Of a stretch of 64,000 nt of DNA, positions 43,765-51,200 are shown one piece after another. The position numbers and the translations under genes are program-made. The notes under the pieces were generated by a model. The model saw only the letters and a list, made by a program, of their open reading frames with translations. It searched no databases and had not been told where the DNA came from. Origin of the DNA: Candidatus Tepidiaquacellales bacterium UBA2330 (GTDB lineage: Bacteria; Bacteroidota; Ignavibacteria; Tepidaquicellales; Tepidaquicellaceae); NCBI GenBank assembly GCA_002344965.1, contig DDUU01000059.1, positions 54,288 to 118,287 on the forward strand. The letters are read 5' to 3'. Positions within the stretch are counted from its first letter, which is position 1. Every line of letters starts with the position of its first letter.

Positions 43765-44751
43765 TTAGTACGGAGGAATTCCTGTCGGATCAAATCTCTG
43801 AACAAGATTCTTCACCGGCTTCTGTGTCATCAGATAATCATACACAGCACCAAGATCCTCATCAGTACAAACATTATAAAAAGTCCACGGCATTATAGAA
43901 TTAAATTCCCCGTCTTTCACGTGTATATTCTGAGCCTCAGGAGTTGAGTAGCTTCTGAATTTTTGAATGAACTGCTCTTTGGTCCAGTTCCCTATCCCGG
44001 TTTCCTTATCCGGAGTAATATTCACTGATCTGATTATTCCGCCTTTTGGATTCGGAAAAACGTTCCCCCCTGAAAATTCCTTGTCTTTTATGAATTCTCC
44101 TTTTTCCATTGGAGAGTGACAAAACATACATCCGCCGGAATAATACTGACCGAGAGCAACAATATTCGATTTATCGGGTAGTTTTTTAAAGTCAGGTTTT
44201 AAAGGTAATGTTCTGAATATTAAACTGACCGGAAATTTCAGATCATGTTTGGGAATTTCATTTTTTATCGGCGGAAGAGTTCTGATATATGCAATAATAG
44301 CTTTTATATCTTCTTCATCCATATTTCTAAAATACATATAAGGCATCATCGGACCAAGCGGCTCCCCGTCTTTGTCCACTCCCATTGTAATAGCTCTGAA
44401 TATTTCCCCGTCAGTCCAGTTACCGAGTCCGGTCTCTTTATCTGAAGTTATGTTTTTTGCAAGCACTGTTCCGGCTCCCTCACCGAAATTCTCTCCTCCC
44501 ATTCCTTCAGTTCCGGGGATCACAGGTCCGGAAAACTTACTGTAATCTCTTTGTGAATGACAGTCTATGCATGATGCAAATCCAACTGAAAGATATTTTC
44601 CGCGTTCAATCATTTCAGGAGTGGATATTATTTTCATATCAGGCGCAGGACCGACATCAGGATATTTGGAATTGATATAAAAATATGCTGAAATTAAAAA
44701 TACAACTAATAAACCTGCTAGTATTCCAAGAATTTTTAAAAGTTTTTTCAT
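43765..44751 (-). CDS. membrane-anchored dihaem cytochrome c
   Basis: A 328-residue protein. An N-terminal helix (ILGILAGLLVVFLISAYFY) anchors two c-type haem domains in the periplasm. Haem 1 uses CIDCH at residues 61-65 and haem 2 uses CMFCH at 208-212; the likely distal ligands are the Met residues in PMMPYMYF and IMPWTFYN. The arrangement resembles cytochrome c subunits of alcohol or gluconate dehydrogenases and other stand-alone dihaem proteins, with repeated NITPDKETGIGNWT-type segments in both halves. It would pass electrons between a periplasmic dehydrogenase and a terminal oxidase, but no partner gene is adjacent. It ends eight bases from the convergent phosphoesterase stop. Confidence 0.9.
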   Translation of the reverse strand: MKKLLKILGILAGLLVVFLISAYFYINSKYPDVGPAPDMKIISTPEMIERGKYLSVGFASCIDCHSQRDYSKFSGPVIPGTEGMGGENFGEGAGTVLAKNITSDKETGLGNWTDGEIFRAITMGVDKDGEPLGPMMPYMYFRNMDEEDIKAIIAYIRTLPPIKNEIPKHDLKFPVSLIFRTLPLKPDFKKLPDKSNIVALGQYYSGGCMFCHSPMEKGEFIKDKEFSGGNVFPNPKGGIIRSVNITPDKETGIGNWTKEQFIQKFRSYSTPEAQNIHVKDGEFNSIMPWTFYNVCTDEDLGAVYDYLMTQKPVKNLVQRFDPTGIPPY

Positions 44752-44834
44752 TTAATTTTATTAGTTTATTTATAAATATGATCCGAAAATGTTTTGTAAA
44801 ATATAAATTTTAAATTTAATATTCCATAAACCGA

Positions 44835-45428
44835 ATGAAAAAAATTCTGATAGCATCTTCCAATCCGGATAAAGTGAAAGAGATCAAGGCACTTGTTTCA
44901 GAGTTAAATGAATTTGAAATTATTTCGCCTGCTGATTTCGGAATTTCACCCATAGTTGAAGAGAATGGAAACACTCTTGAAGAAAACGCTCTTATCAAAG
45001 CAAAAGCTTTCCATAAACTTTTCGGATTCCCTGTAATTTCAGATGACACCGGCTTGTTCACAGATGCGCTTAACGGAGAGCCGGGAGTGTATTCAGCCAG
45101 ATATGCCGGTTTAGGAGCAGGCTATAAGGATAATTACAAAAAACTGTTGTCAAAATTAAAAGATGTCAGGGATGTTGACAGAAAAGCCAGTTTTAAATGT
45201 GTGATTTGCTACCTGACTGATACAGACGAGTATACATTTTTTAAAGGTATATGCGCAGGAAGTATAACTGAAAATCCGAAAGGTGAATTTGGTTTTGGAT
45301 ATGACCCGGTGTTTATTCCTGATGGTTATAAAAAAACTTTTGCGGAATTAAAAGAAGATGAAAAGAATATAATTTCACACAGAGGAATCGCTTTAAAAAA
45401 GCTGAAGGATTATTTAATTAACGGCTGA
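44835..45428 (+). CDS. rdgB: RdgB/HAM1 non-canonical purine NTP pyrophosphatase
   Basis: A 197-residue housecleaning enzyme that hydrolyses ITP, dITP and XTP to monophosphates. The N-terminal ILIASSNPDKVKEIKALV is the substrate-binding signature. DDTGLFTDALNGEPGVYSARYAG carries the general base Asp and metal ligands, FGFGYDPVFIPDG is the base-recognition loop, and SHRGIAL closes the family pattern. Length is normal. Its 3' end overlaps that of the convergent BNR gene by 11 bases, an unusually tight convergent arrangement with no room for a terminator. Confidence 0.96.
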   Translation: MKKILIASSNPDKVKEIKALVSELNEFEIISPADFGISPIVEENGNTLEENALIKAKAFHKLFGFPVISDDTGLFTDALNGEPGVYSARYAGLGAGYKDNYKKLLSKLKDVRDVDRKASFKCVICYLTDTDEYTFFKGICAGSITENPKGEFGFGYDPVFIPDGYKKTFAELKEDEKNIISHRGIALKKLKDYLING

Positions 45429-46839
45429 ATAAATTAGCCGTATTCAAAATGCCTGCATAAAGGTCATAGTTACCATTTCTCCCGTCTGTCCATATTGCAA
45501 TGAGATCTTTTCCTGAAATTACAAATGAATTATAATCACCGAAATATCTGTCAACCGAAACATCTGAAGGTTTATAAGGAGCTGTTGAAATAAGGTGATC
45601 CTTAAAGGTTTTACATCCGTCTGAAGAAACGGAAATATATGATTCTGAATATTCATTGTTCAAATCATTTCTCGAATCCTGATAAAATACATATACATTA
45701 CCGTATTCATCACAATTTATTACAGGCAGATACTGATCATTCCGGGTGTTATCATTATTGATCCTTTTCGGTATGGCAAATTCAGAATTATTATTTATTA
45801 ATTTTGTAAGGAATATATCCGAAAGATCATTGTCATTAATTCTGGCTGAATAAGCAATCAATACTTCATTATCCTTTGAAATGCAGAGAGAAGGTTCGGA
45901 ATTAATTCTTATTCCTTCACCTGAATTTGATTTCAATATATTTCTGTTGCCTGAAAGTTTACCCGCTGTTTTAATCTCAAGATTTTTTTCTATTGTTGCC
46001 CAGCTTCCGCCTCCATCAAAAGATTTTACGGCAGAGATACTGTTGCCGTCACTTATATAGGTCAGATACAGAATACCGTTTTTATCTTCTGCGATCGCGC
46101 TGAAATGTGCCCTGCTATCTGAAACAATAAGCGGCTTGGAAAATGTAATACCGTTATCTCTGCTTGAAGAAATTTTTATAAAAGAATTAAGACCCGAAAC
46201 TTCTGTCCATATAACGTGAATTACATTACTGCCGCTGATGAAAACTTTTGGTTTATCGATCTTGTGCTGAAGAGTTCCGTTGACTGCAATAAATTTCAAT
46301 TCATTATTCCAGGAAATACCGTTATCAGATGACTTTGCAAAATATAATCCGTCCCTTTTTTGATCGTGCAGATCATACTGTACTGCAGTAAAATACAGAT
46401 TTCCTGACCTGTCATATTCCAGCCACGGATCTGAGTATGAAGACGCCTTTAAAAAAGGTGACAGAGGTATTGATCGCTCCATCCAGTCTCTTCCTTTATT
46501 GTAGGATATAAACAGTCTTGCATTATTATTATCTACATTAAAATCATTTGCGCAGACGGCGAGAATATTATTATCTGCGGGACTGCATTTTATTAACGGC
46601 TCTGATACGCCGGGAGTTTGGTTTAGTCTGATATTAGTTACTTCGCCTTTTGTTGAAATATCATTGCCCTCATATTTACTGACCTCAGCGAATTTTTCCT
46701 TATACAGAAAACTTCTCGGTGACAACTGCACTTCGGGTTCCGCTAATTTATTTCTTGACAAATTCAGATAAATAAAACCGGCTCCGAAAATAAGCAGAGA
46801 GATAACTAAAGGTAATATTTTTTTTAAATTCTTTTTCAT
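45418..46839 (-). CDS. membrane-anchored BNR/sialidase-like repeat protein
   Basis: From Met at 46839 the protein is 473 residues: a positively charged start and one membrane helix (ILPLVISLLIFGAGFIYLNL), then a propeller-type region with Asp-box motifs (SSDNGISWN, SRDNGITFSK, SFDGGGSWAT, SSDGCKTFKD). An open frame extends 37 codons upstream, but that part reads through the tRNA-Arg gene, so the later Met is chosen. The fold is sialidase-like; the usual sialidase Arg triad and Tyr/Glu pair cannot be confirmed, so enzymatic activity is uncertain and a carbohydrate-binding role is possible. The start codon is only eight bases after the tRNA 3' end. Its stop overlaps rdgB by 11 bases. Confidence 0.8.
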   Translation of the reverse strand: MKKNLKKILPLVISLLIFGAGFIYLNLSRNKLAEPEVQLSPRSFLYKEKFAEVSKYEGNDISTKGEVTNIRLNQTPGVSEPLIKCSPADNNILAVCANDFNVDNNNARLFISYNKGRDWMERSIPLSPFLKASSYSDPWLEYDRSGNLYFTAVQYDLHDQKRDGLYFAKSSDNGISWNNELKFIAVNGTLQHKIDKPKVFISGSNVIHVIWTEVSGLNSFIKISSSRDNGITFSKPLIVSDSRAHFSAIAEDKNGILYLTYISDGNSISAVKSFDGGGSWATIEKNLEIKTAGKLSGNRNILKSNSGEGIRINSEPSLCISKDNEVLIAYSARINDNDLSDIFLTKLINNNSEFAIPKRINNDNTRNDQYLPVINCDEYGNVYVFYQDSRNDLNNEYSESYISVSSDGCKTFKDHLISTAPYKPSDVSVDRYFGDYNSFVISGKDLIAIWTDGRNGNYDLYAGILNTANLFSR

Positions 46840-46847
46840 GATTTGTG

Positions 46848-46919
46848 TACCCCGTAGAAGATTCGAACTTCTAAATGCAGATCCGTAGTCTGCTGGTTTA
46901 TCCATTAGCCTAACGGGGC
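46848..46919 (-). tRNA. tRNA-Arg (anticodon ACG)
   Basis: Reading the - strand: acceptor GCCCCGT pairs with ACGGGGT (one G-T pair at the end). Anticodon stem GCAGA/TCTGC encloses loop CTACGGA, giving anticodon ACG (inosine-modified, reading CGN). T stem AGAAG/CTTCT encloses TTCGAAT, and the D arm is GGCT/AACC with one C-A mismatch. No CCA is encoded (discriminator A followed by CAC). Confidence 0.93.
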
Positions 46920-47056
46920 AGGTAACAAAATTAATTTTTTCAGAGTGCAATAAAAAGGAAAAACTGAATTTTAGTTCTGCCTTATTTTAATTATAAATAT
47001 TAATGTTACAATTAATTTCAATCTTAAATATATTTGTCTCTCAAACTAAAATCAGA

Positions 47057-47695
47057 ATGAAAATAATTTCCGAATCTCTTAAAATAGAAAAGACAGCAAA
47101 ATATTATGTAAGAGCTGCTGAATCCGTTAATATCAGAGCTGTCTGGATCCTCATACACGGCTATGCTCAGCTTGCATCTGACTTCCTCATGGAGTTTAAT
47201 TTCATAAATTCTAAAGATACTTTACTTGCAGCTCCGGAAGGTCTCTCCAGATTTTATTTCAGAAACAAACCCGGCGCATCATGGATGACAAAGGAAGACA
47301 GGGAAAATGAGATCAGCGATTATGTGAATTATCTAAACGAACTTACAGTTAGAATTAAAACAGATTTTGAAATTGATAAGTCTGAATTTAACCTTCTAGG
47401 TTTTTCACAGGGTGTCCATACTGCAGTCAGATTTTTCATAAACGGAAATCATTTTTTTGATAATCTTATTTTATGTTCATCTGATTTCCCGAAAGATGCG
47501 GATTTTCCTTTGCTCAGAGAGAAACTGACTGATTCAAATTTATATTACATTCACGGAACTTCGGATCCTGTAATATCCAATTCAACATTCAATAACAGCG
47601 TTAATTTATTAAACGAAAACAATATTGATTTCAGTCATATTAAATTCGACGGAGGACATGTTGTGAATAAAGATATTCTGTCCGGTTTGTTTTAA
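47057..47695 (+). CDS. alpha/beta-hydrolase, phospholipase/carboxylesterase family
   Basis: From ATG at 47057 the protein is 212 residues, an esterase-type alpha/beta hydrolase. It has WILIHGYAQ (oxyanion-hole HG), NLLGFSQGVHTA with nucleophile Ser117, HGTSDPVIS with the acid Asp, and FDGGHVV with the catalytic His. An upstream in-frame ATG at 47003 would add 18 residues of no clear relation to the family, so the later start is preferred, with some doubt. No signal peptide appears with the later start, so it would be a cytoplasmic esterase. It is divergent from tRNA-Arg and convergent with rpoD. Confidence 0.85.
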   Translation: MKIISESLKIEKTAKYYVRAAESVNIRAVWILIHGYAQLASDFLMEFNFINSKDTLLAAPEGLSRFYFRNKPGASWMTKEDRENEISDYVNYLNELTVRIKTDFEIDKSEFNLLGFSQGVHTAVRFFINGNHFFDNLILCSSDFPKDADFPLLREKLTDSNLYYIHGTSDPVISNSTFNNSVNLLNENNIDFSHIKFDGGHVVNKDILSGLF

Positions 47696-47700
47696 AATAA

Positions 47701-47734
47701 AAAAAGTATCCGCTTATTAAAACAGATACCTTTT
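47701..47734. terminator. probable bidirectional hairpin between the esterase gene and rpoD
   Basis: The left arm AAAAAGTATC and right arm GATACCTTTT pair with one mismatch across a 14-base loop between two convergent genes. The A- and T-rich flanks would serve as U-tracts in both directions. The stem is short, so this is a moderate call. Confidence 0.5.
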
Positions 47735-47759
47735 AAATTTTGATACGCATTATATCTTT

Positions 47760-48617
47760 CTACTGACCTAAGTAAGCTTTGAGAGCTTTGCTTCTTGACG
47801 CCTGTCTTAATCTTCTTATTGCTTTTTCCTTAATCTGTCTGACTCTTTCTCTTGTAAGTTTATATTTGTCGCCGATTTCTTCGAGTGTCAGCGGATTTTC
47901 CTTTTCCAGTCCGTAATACAGCTTAACCACTTCCTTTTCTCTTTGTGATAAAGTATCAAGAGCTCTGTCAATCTCAATTCTCAATGAATCTTTCAGTAAA
48001 GCAATATCAGGCATTTTCTCCTGTTTGTCAGGCATAATGTCGATCAGCTTTGTATCTTCGCCGTGAATGCTCGGAGCGTCCATTGAAACATGTCCGCCGG
48101 AATTCTTTAACGTTTCCTGCACTTCATATACGCTCATATCCAGCTTTTCGGCAATTTCCAGAACGTTAGGCACTCTTTCATTTCTCTGCTCAAGCTCGCT
48201 GATAGTTTTCGCGATCTTACTTTTTTGCTGAACTATATTCAGCGGAAGTCTCACCACTCTGGACTGTTCTGCCAATGCCTGAAGTATAGACTGTCTTATC
48301 CACCAAACTGCGTATGAAATAAATTTAAATCCTCTTGTTTCGTCAAATTTCTTAGCCGCTTTTATTAAACCGAGATTGCCTTCATTTATAAGATCATTCA
48401 GGGAAAGTCCCTGATTCTGATACTGCTTGGCAACACTGACTACAAATCTGAGATTCGCTTTGACCAGCAGGTCAAGAGCTTTCTTATCATTTTTCTTGAT
48501 CCTCTTTGCGCAATCAATTTCCTGATCAACTGTAAGCGGAGTGGTTTTACTGATTTCCTTCAAATATATATCAGTAGACTGATTTTCTCTGCTTGTATAC
48601 TGTTTGCCTAATTTCAT
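47760..48617 (-). CDS. rpoD: housekeeping RNA polymerase sigma factor, short Bacteroidota type
   Basis: A 285-residue group 1 sigma-70 factor lacking the long region 1.1 of proteobacterial RpoD, as usual in Bacteroidota. Region 1.2 (STDIYLKEISKTTPLT), region 2 (NLRFVVSVAKQYQNQGL, INEGNLGLIKAAKKFDETRGFKF, YAVWWIRQSIL), region 3 and region 4 with its HTH (LTLEEIGDKYKLTRERVRQIKEKA) are all present. It directs the main promoter class, expected to be TTG plus TAnnTTTG. The stop codon of a broken PIN-domain gene lies three bases before its start codon, so it might be read from an upstream promoter shared with that gene or with the ribosomal operon. Confidence 0.97.
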   Translation of the reverse strand: MKLGKQYTSRENQSTDIYLKEISKTTPLTVDQEIDCAKRIKKNDKKALDLLVKANLRFVVSVAKQYQNQGLSLNDLINEGNLGLIKAAKKFDETRGFKFISYAVWWIRQSILQALAEQSRVVRLPLNIVQQKSKIAKTISELEQRNERVPNVLEIAEKLDMSVYEVQETLKNSGGHVSMDAPSIHGEDTKLIDIMPDKQEKMPDIALLKDSLRIEIDRALDTLSQREKEVVKLYYGLEKENPLTLEEIGDKYKLTRERVRQIKEKAIRRLRQASRSKALKAYLGQ

Positions 48618-48620
48618 ATT

Positions 48621-49078
48621 CTATTTATTTATTTTTAATATTTTACCGGGTGAATTAAATTTTATTATTTCTTCTTTTTTGATAAGTATTATTTTCAGAT
48701 GTTTAGCAAGTTCAGAATACCTACTTTTATCAAGCGTCAGCAAAGATAATTTTGTCTCGGCGCACATAGCAAGCACAAGCGCGTCTCTGTAATTATTGTC
48801 AGGATTTTTTTTTTAATCAATCTAAGAATTTCTCCGATTTTTACTGAGTATCTGAAAGGTATTCCCAATATATTTACGCCATTGAAAGAGTTTTTTGCGA
48901 GCTCTGTTTCTTTTTTGCTTTTACAATCGGAAAAAATTTCCGATGCATTTATCACTGAAGTATAGCAATCAAACAACTTCAGACACTTCGACAACAAGGT
49001 ATCTTTTGTTATTGTTCCATATTCAGTTTTATCTTTAAAAATATCAGTGTCAAGAAATATCTCATACTTACTTTTCAT
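48621..49078 (-). pseudogene. frameshifted PIN-domain (VapC-like) toxin gene
   Basis: The first ~90 codons read MKSKYEIFLDTDIF (acidic D10, D12) and TSVINASEIFSDC (E47), the typical start of a PIN ribonuclease. In an A10 tract (48805-48814 on the + strand as T10) the frame is lost. Adding one A restores NPDNNYRDALVLAMCAETKL..., with the expected later Asp (RDALVLA), and a frame running to the TAG at 48621-48623, giving about 152 residues. As sequenced, the protein would stop after 113 residues with an unrelated tail. A sequencing error, a real mutation or a slippage-switchable gene are all possible. It sits between rplW and rpoD, ending three bases before the rpoD start. Confidence 0.72.
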
Positions 49079-49210
49079 ATAAACTTGTATTATTAATTTT
49101 CCCGAATTTATATTTTCTGTATTTCAGGACTTTATCAGAAACCAAAAGCTCAATAATATAATTATCGAGCTTTATTTACTTAAAACTTTATTCAATAAAT
49201 TTTTATCCAC
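49075..49210 (-). pseudogene. possible remnant of the cognate antitoxin gene
   Basis: Just upstream of the PIN gene one frame reads KTVTVDKNLLNKVLSK then stop (the K-T-V-T codons begin at 49222; a GTG lies at 49210). A second frame, shifted at about 49170, continues KLDNYIIELLVSDKVLKYRKYKF and ends with TGA overlapping the PIN ATG (ATGA). Joined, they make a ~46-residue basic protein of a size and position typical of antitoxins. No intact start-to-stop frame exists. The call rests on reading frame and context only. Confidence 0.35.
49145..49173. terminator. hairpin downstream of rplW
   Basis: AAAGCTC pairs with GAGCTTT and, past one mismatch, ATAAT pairs with ATTAT around a three-base loop. 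It lies about 100 bases after the rplW stop and overlaps the antitoxin-like remnant. It could end the ribosomal transcript before rpoD; the T-run on the - strand is short, so the call is weak. Confidence 0.35.
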
Positions 49211-49270
49211 TGTAACGGTCTTATGATTTATTTTTTACTCTGAAAAAAGTCAGACCGGTTGCAAAAAAAA

Positions 49271-49567
49271 TTATTCTATATTACCGAGAAAATCTATTTT
49301 ATCTTCTTTATGCAAAGTAACAATAGCTTTTTTCCTGTCAGCTCTGTATCCTTCGAATCTGCCTTTTCTCGTCATCTGTGATTTCTTTTTTCCTTTGGAA
49401 ACAAGTGTATTCACTTCCTTTACTCTTACATTAAACTTATCCTGAACTGCTTTTTTAATTTCGATCTTGTTGCATTTTATACCTACTTCAAATGAATACT
49501 GGTTTAATGTTTCCTGTACAGAAGTATTCTTTTCGGTAATTAACGGTTTTATTAATATTGTTTTCAT
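49271..49567 (-). CDS. rplW: 50S ribosomal protein L23
   Basis: A 98-residue L23: LIKPLITEKNTSVQETLNQYSFEV, then IKKAVQDKFNVRVKEVNTLVSKGKKK and the C-terminal KKAIVTLHKEDKIDFL. It binds domain III of 23S rRNA at the peptide exit tunnel and docks trigger factor and SRP. It follows rplD by 24 bases. In most bacteria rplB, rpsS and the rest of the S10 operon follow; here they are absent and the ribosomal run ends. Confidence 0.97.
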   Translation of the reverse strand: MKTILIKPLITEKNTSVQETLNQYSFEVGIKCNKIEIKKAVQDKFNVRVKEVNTLVSKGKKKSQMTRKGRFEGYRADRKKAIVTLHKEDKIDFLGNIE

Positions 49568-49591
49568 AATCTGTAAATTTATCAGACGATT

Positions 49592-50221
49592 TTAATTTAA
49601 TAAACTCTTACAAAGAGCATCTACTGCGGATTTTTGCATGAGTATCAGTTTGTTGTTTAGAAGATCATAAGTTGAAGCTTTATCCGAGATCATTACGCTG
49701 AGTTTCGGAATATTTCTTCCGGACTTATAAACGTTTTCATTATTATCGGCAGTAAGCAAAAGTGTTTTCTTTTCATCAATCTTCAGAGATTTTAAAATAT
49801 TTACGATATCTTTTGTCTTAGGCGATTCAAATGTAAAATCCTGAATTATCATAATCTCATTTTCTCTGGCTTTGATGCTCAGCGCGCTTCTTCTAGCAAG
49901 TCTCGCTGCTTTTTTAGGAAGCTTAAGCTTATACAAATGAGGTCTTGGTCCGAATATAGTACCACCGCCAACCATCAGCGGAGATCTGCTTGTTCCCTGT
50001 CTGGCTCTTCCGGTACCTTTCTGACGGAAAGGTTTTTTTCCGCCGCCTCTTACTTCGCTTCTTTCTTTCGCTTTATGAGTGCCCTGTCTTTGATTTGACA
50101 GATATCTTCTTACCGCCTGATATATCAGGTGATGATTAGGCTCAATTTCAAATATCTCGCCCGGCAGATTTACTGACTCTCCGGATTCCGTGCCATCAAG
50201 TTTAAATACTTTAAATTCCAT
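49592..50221 (-). CDS. rplD: 50S ribosomal protein L4
   Basis: A 209-residue L4 with the family's extended loop: GTHKAKERSEVRGGGKKPFRQKGTG and RARQGTSRSPLMVGGGTIFGP, which reaches into the exit tunnel, followed by the globular LPKKAARLARRSALS part. It starts two bases after the rplC stop, so the two genes are translationally coupled. In enterobacteria L4 regulates its own S10 operon; whether that applies here is unknown. Confidence 0.97.
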   Translation of the reverse strand: MEFKVFKLDGTESGESVNLPGEIFEIEPNHHLIYQAVRRYLSNQRQGTHKAKERSEVRGGGKKPFRQKGTGRARQGTSRSPLMVGGGTIFGPRPHLYKLKLPKKAARLARRSALSIKARENEIMIIQDFTFESPKTKDIVNILKSLKIDEKKTLLLTADNNENVYKSGRNIPKLSVMISDKASTYDLLNNKLILMQKSAVDALCKSLLN

Positions 50222-50223
50222 TT

Positions 50224-50844
50224 TTAATTTTTATAAATTTCAACTAATCCGGTTTTTGCGCCGGGTACGGCTCCTTTGATCAGAATTAAATTCGAATCAC
50301 TGAATACTTTCATTACTTTCAGATTTCTTACTGTGATCCTTTCATTACCCATTCTTCCCGCCATTCTCTGTCCTTTGAAAACCCTTGACGGATATGAACT
50401 TCCTCCGATAGAACCCGGTGCCCTTTCCCTGTCGCTCTGTCCGTGTGTTCTTACGCCTCCGGCAAATCCGTGTCTTTTCACAACTCCCTGAAATCCTTTT
50501 CCTTTGGAAATTCCGGTTACTTTGACATTATCACCTTCTTTAAAAATATCAACTTTTATAACATCACCTGCTTTAAGTTCTTCAGAAGAATGGTCTCTTA
50601 TTTCTCTGATATACCTCTGAACTGGAGTATTGATCTTTTTGAAAATACCTATGACCGGTTTAGATGAATTCTTTTCTTTCTTATCTTCAAATCCAATCTG
50701 GACAGCGTTGTAACCGTCTTTAGTTTTATTTTTTATCTGTGTAACGTAACATGGACCTGCTTCAATAACAGTGCAGGGTACCATATTTCCGTTACTTTCG
50801 AAGATTGTAGTCATACCAATCTTCTTACCAAGTATTCCGATCAT
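50224..50844 (-). CDS. rplC: 50S ribosomal protein L3
   Basis: A 206-residue L3: MIGILGKKIGMTTIFESNG at the N-terminus, VTGISKGKGFQGVVKRHGF, then HGQSDRERAPGSIGGSSYPSRVFKG, the extension that approaches the peptidyl-transferase centre (the Gln in HGQS is the usual methylation site). It is followed almost directly by rplD and lies 26 bases after rpsJ. Length and motifs are normal. Confidence 0.97.
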   Translation of the reverse strand: MIGILGKKIGMTTIFESNGNMVPCTVIEAGPCYVTQIKNKTKDGYNAVQIGFEDKKEKNSSKPVIGIFKKINTPVQRYIREIRDHSSEELKAGDVIKVDIFKEGDNVKVTGISKGKGFQGVVKRHGFAGGVRTHGQSDRERAPGSIGGSSYPSRVFKGQRMAGRMGNERITVRNLKVMKVFSDSNLILIKGAVPGAKTGLVEIYKN

Positions 50845-50870
50845 AAAAAATTAATATTATTCTTTTTAAA

Positions 50871-51179
50871 TTATGTTTTTATTTCTATATCAACTCCACC
50901 CGGAGGATCAAGTTTTGTCAAAGCTTCAAGAGTTTTATTTGAAGAATTTAAAACATCTATCAGACGCTTATGCGACCTTGTTTCAAACTGCTCCCTTGAT
51001 TTTTTATCTACGTGCGGCGAACGAAGCACCGTATATACATTCTTCCTTGTGGGAAGCGGAATCGGTCCGCTGACTATTGCCCCTGTAGATTTTATTGTTT
51101 TTATTATTCTTTCCGTCCACTTGTCAAGCAGATTGTGGTCGTATGACTTTAACTTGATTCTGAAATTTTGTGAAGCCAA
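50871..51179 (-). CDS. rpsJ: 30S ribosomal protein S10
   Basis: A 102-residue S10: FRIKLKSYDHNLLDKWTERI, VSGPIPLPTRKNVYTVLRSPHVDKKSREQF (the long loop that inserts into the 30S head) and RLIDVLNSSN. It also acts as NusE in transcription antitermination. Here it follows tuf by only 21 bases, so it is part of the str-type transcript. Confidence 0.98.
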   Translation of the reverse strand: MASQNFRIKLKSYDHNLLDKWTERIIKTIKSTGAIVSGPIPLPTRKNVYTVLRSPHVDKKSREQFETRSHKRLIDVLNSSNKTLEALTKLDPPGGVDIEIKT

Positions 51180-51200
51180 TTTTTTATTTTAGTTTAATTA

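Noticed and set aside
46840..46950. A 37-residue N-terminal extension of the BNR-repeat protein
   Set aside because: These codons run through the tRNA-Arg gene, and the Met at 46839 is followed by a proper charged start and membrane helix.
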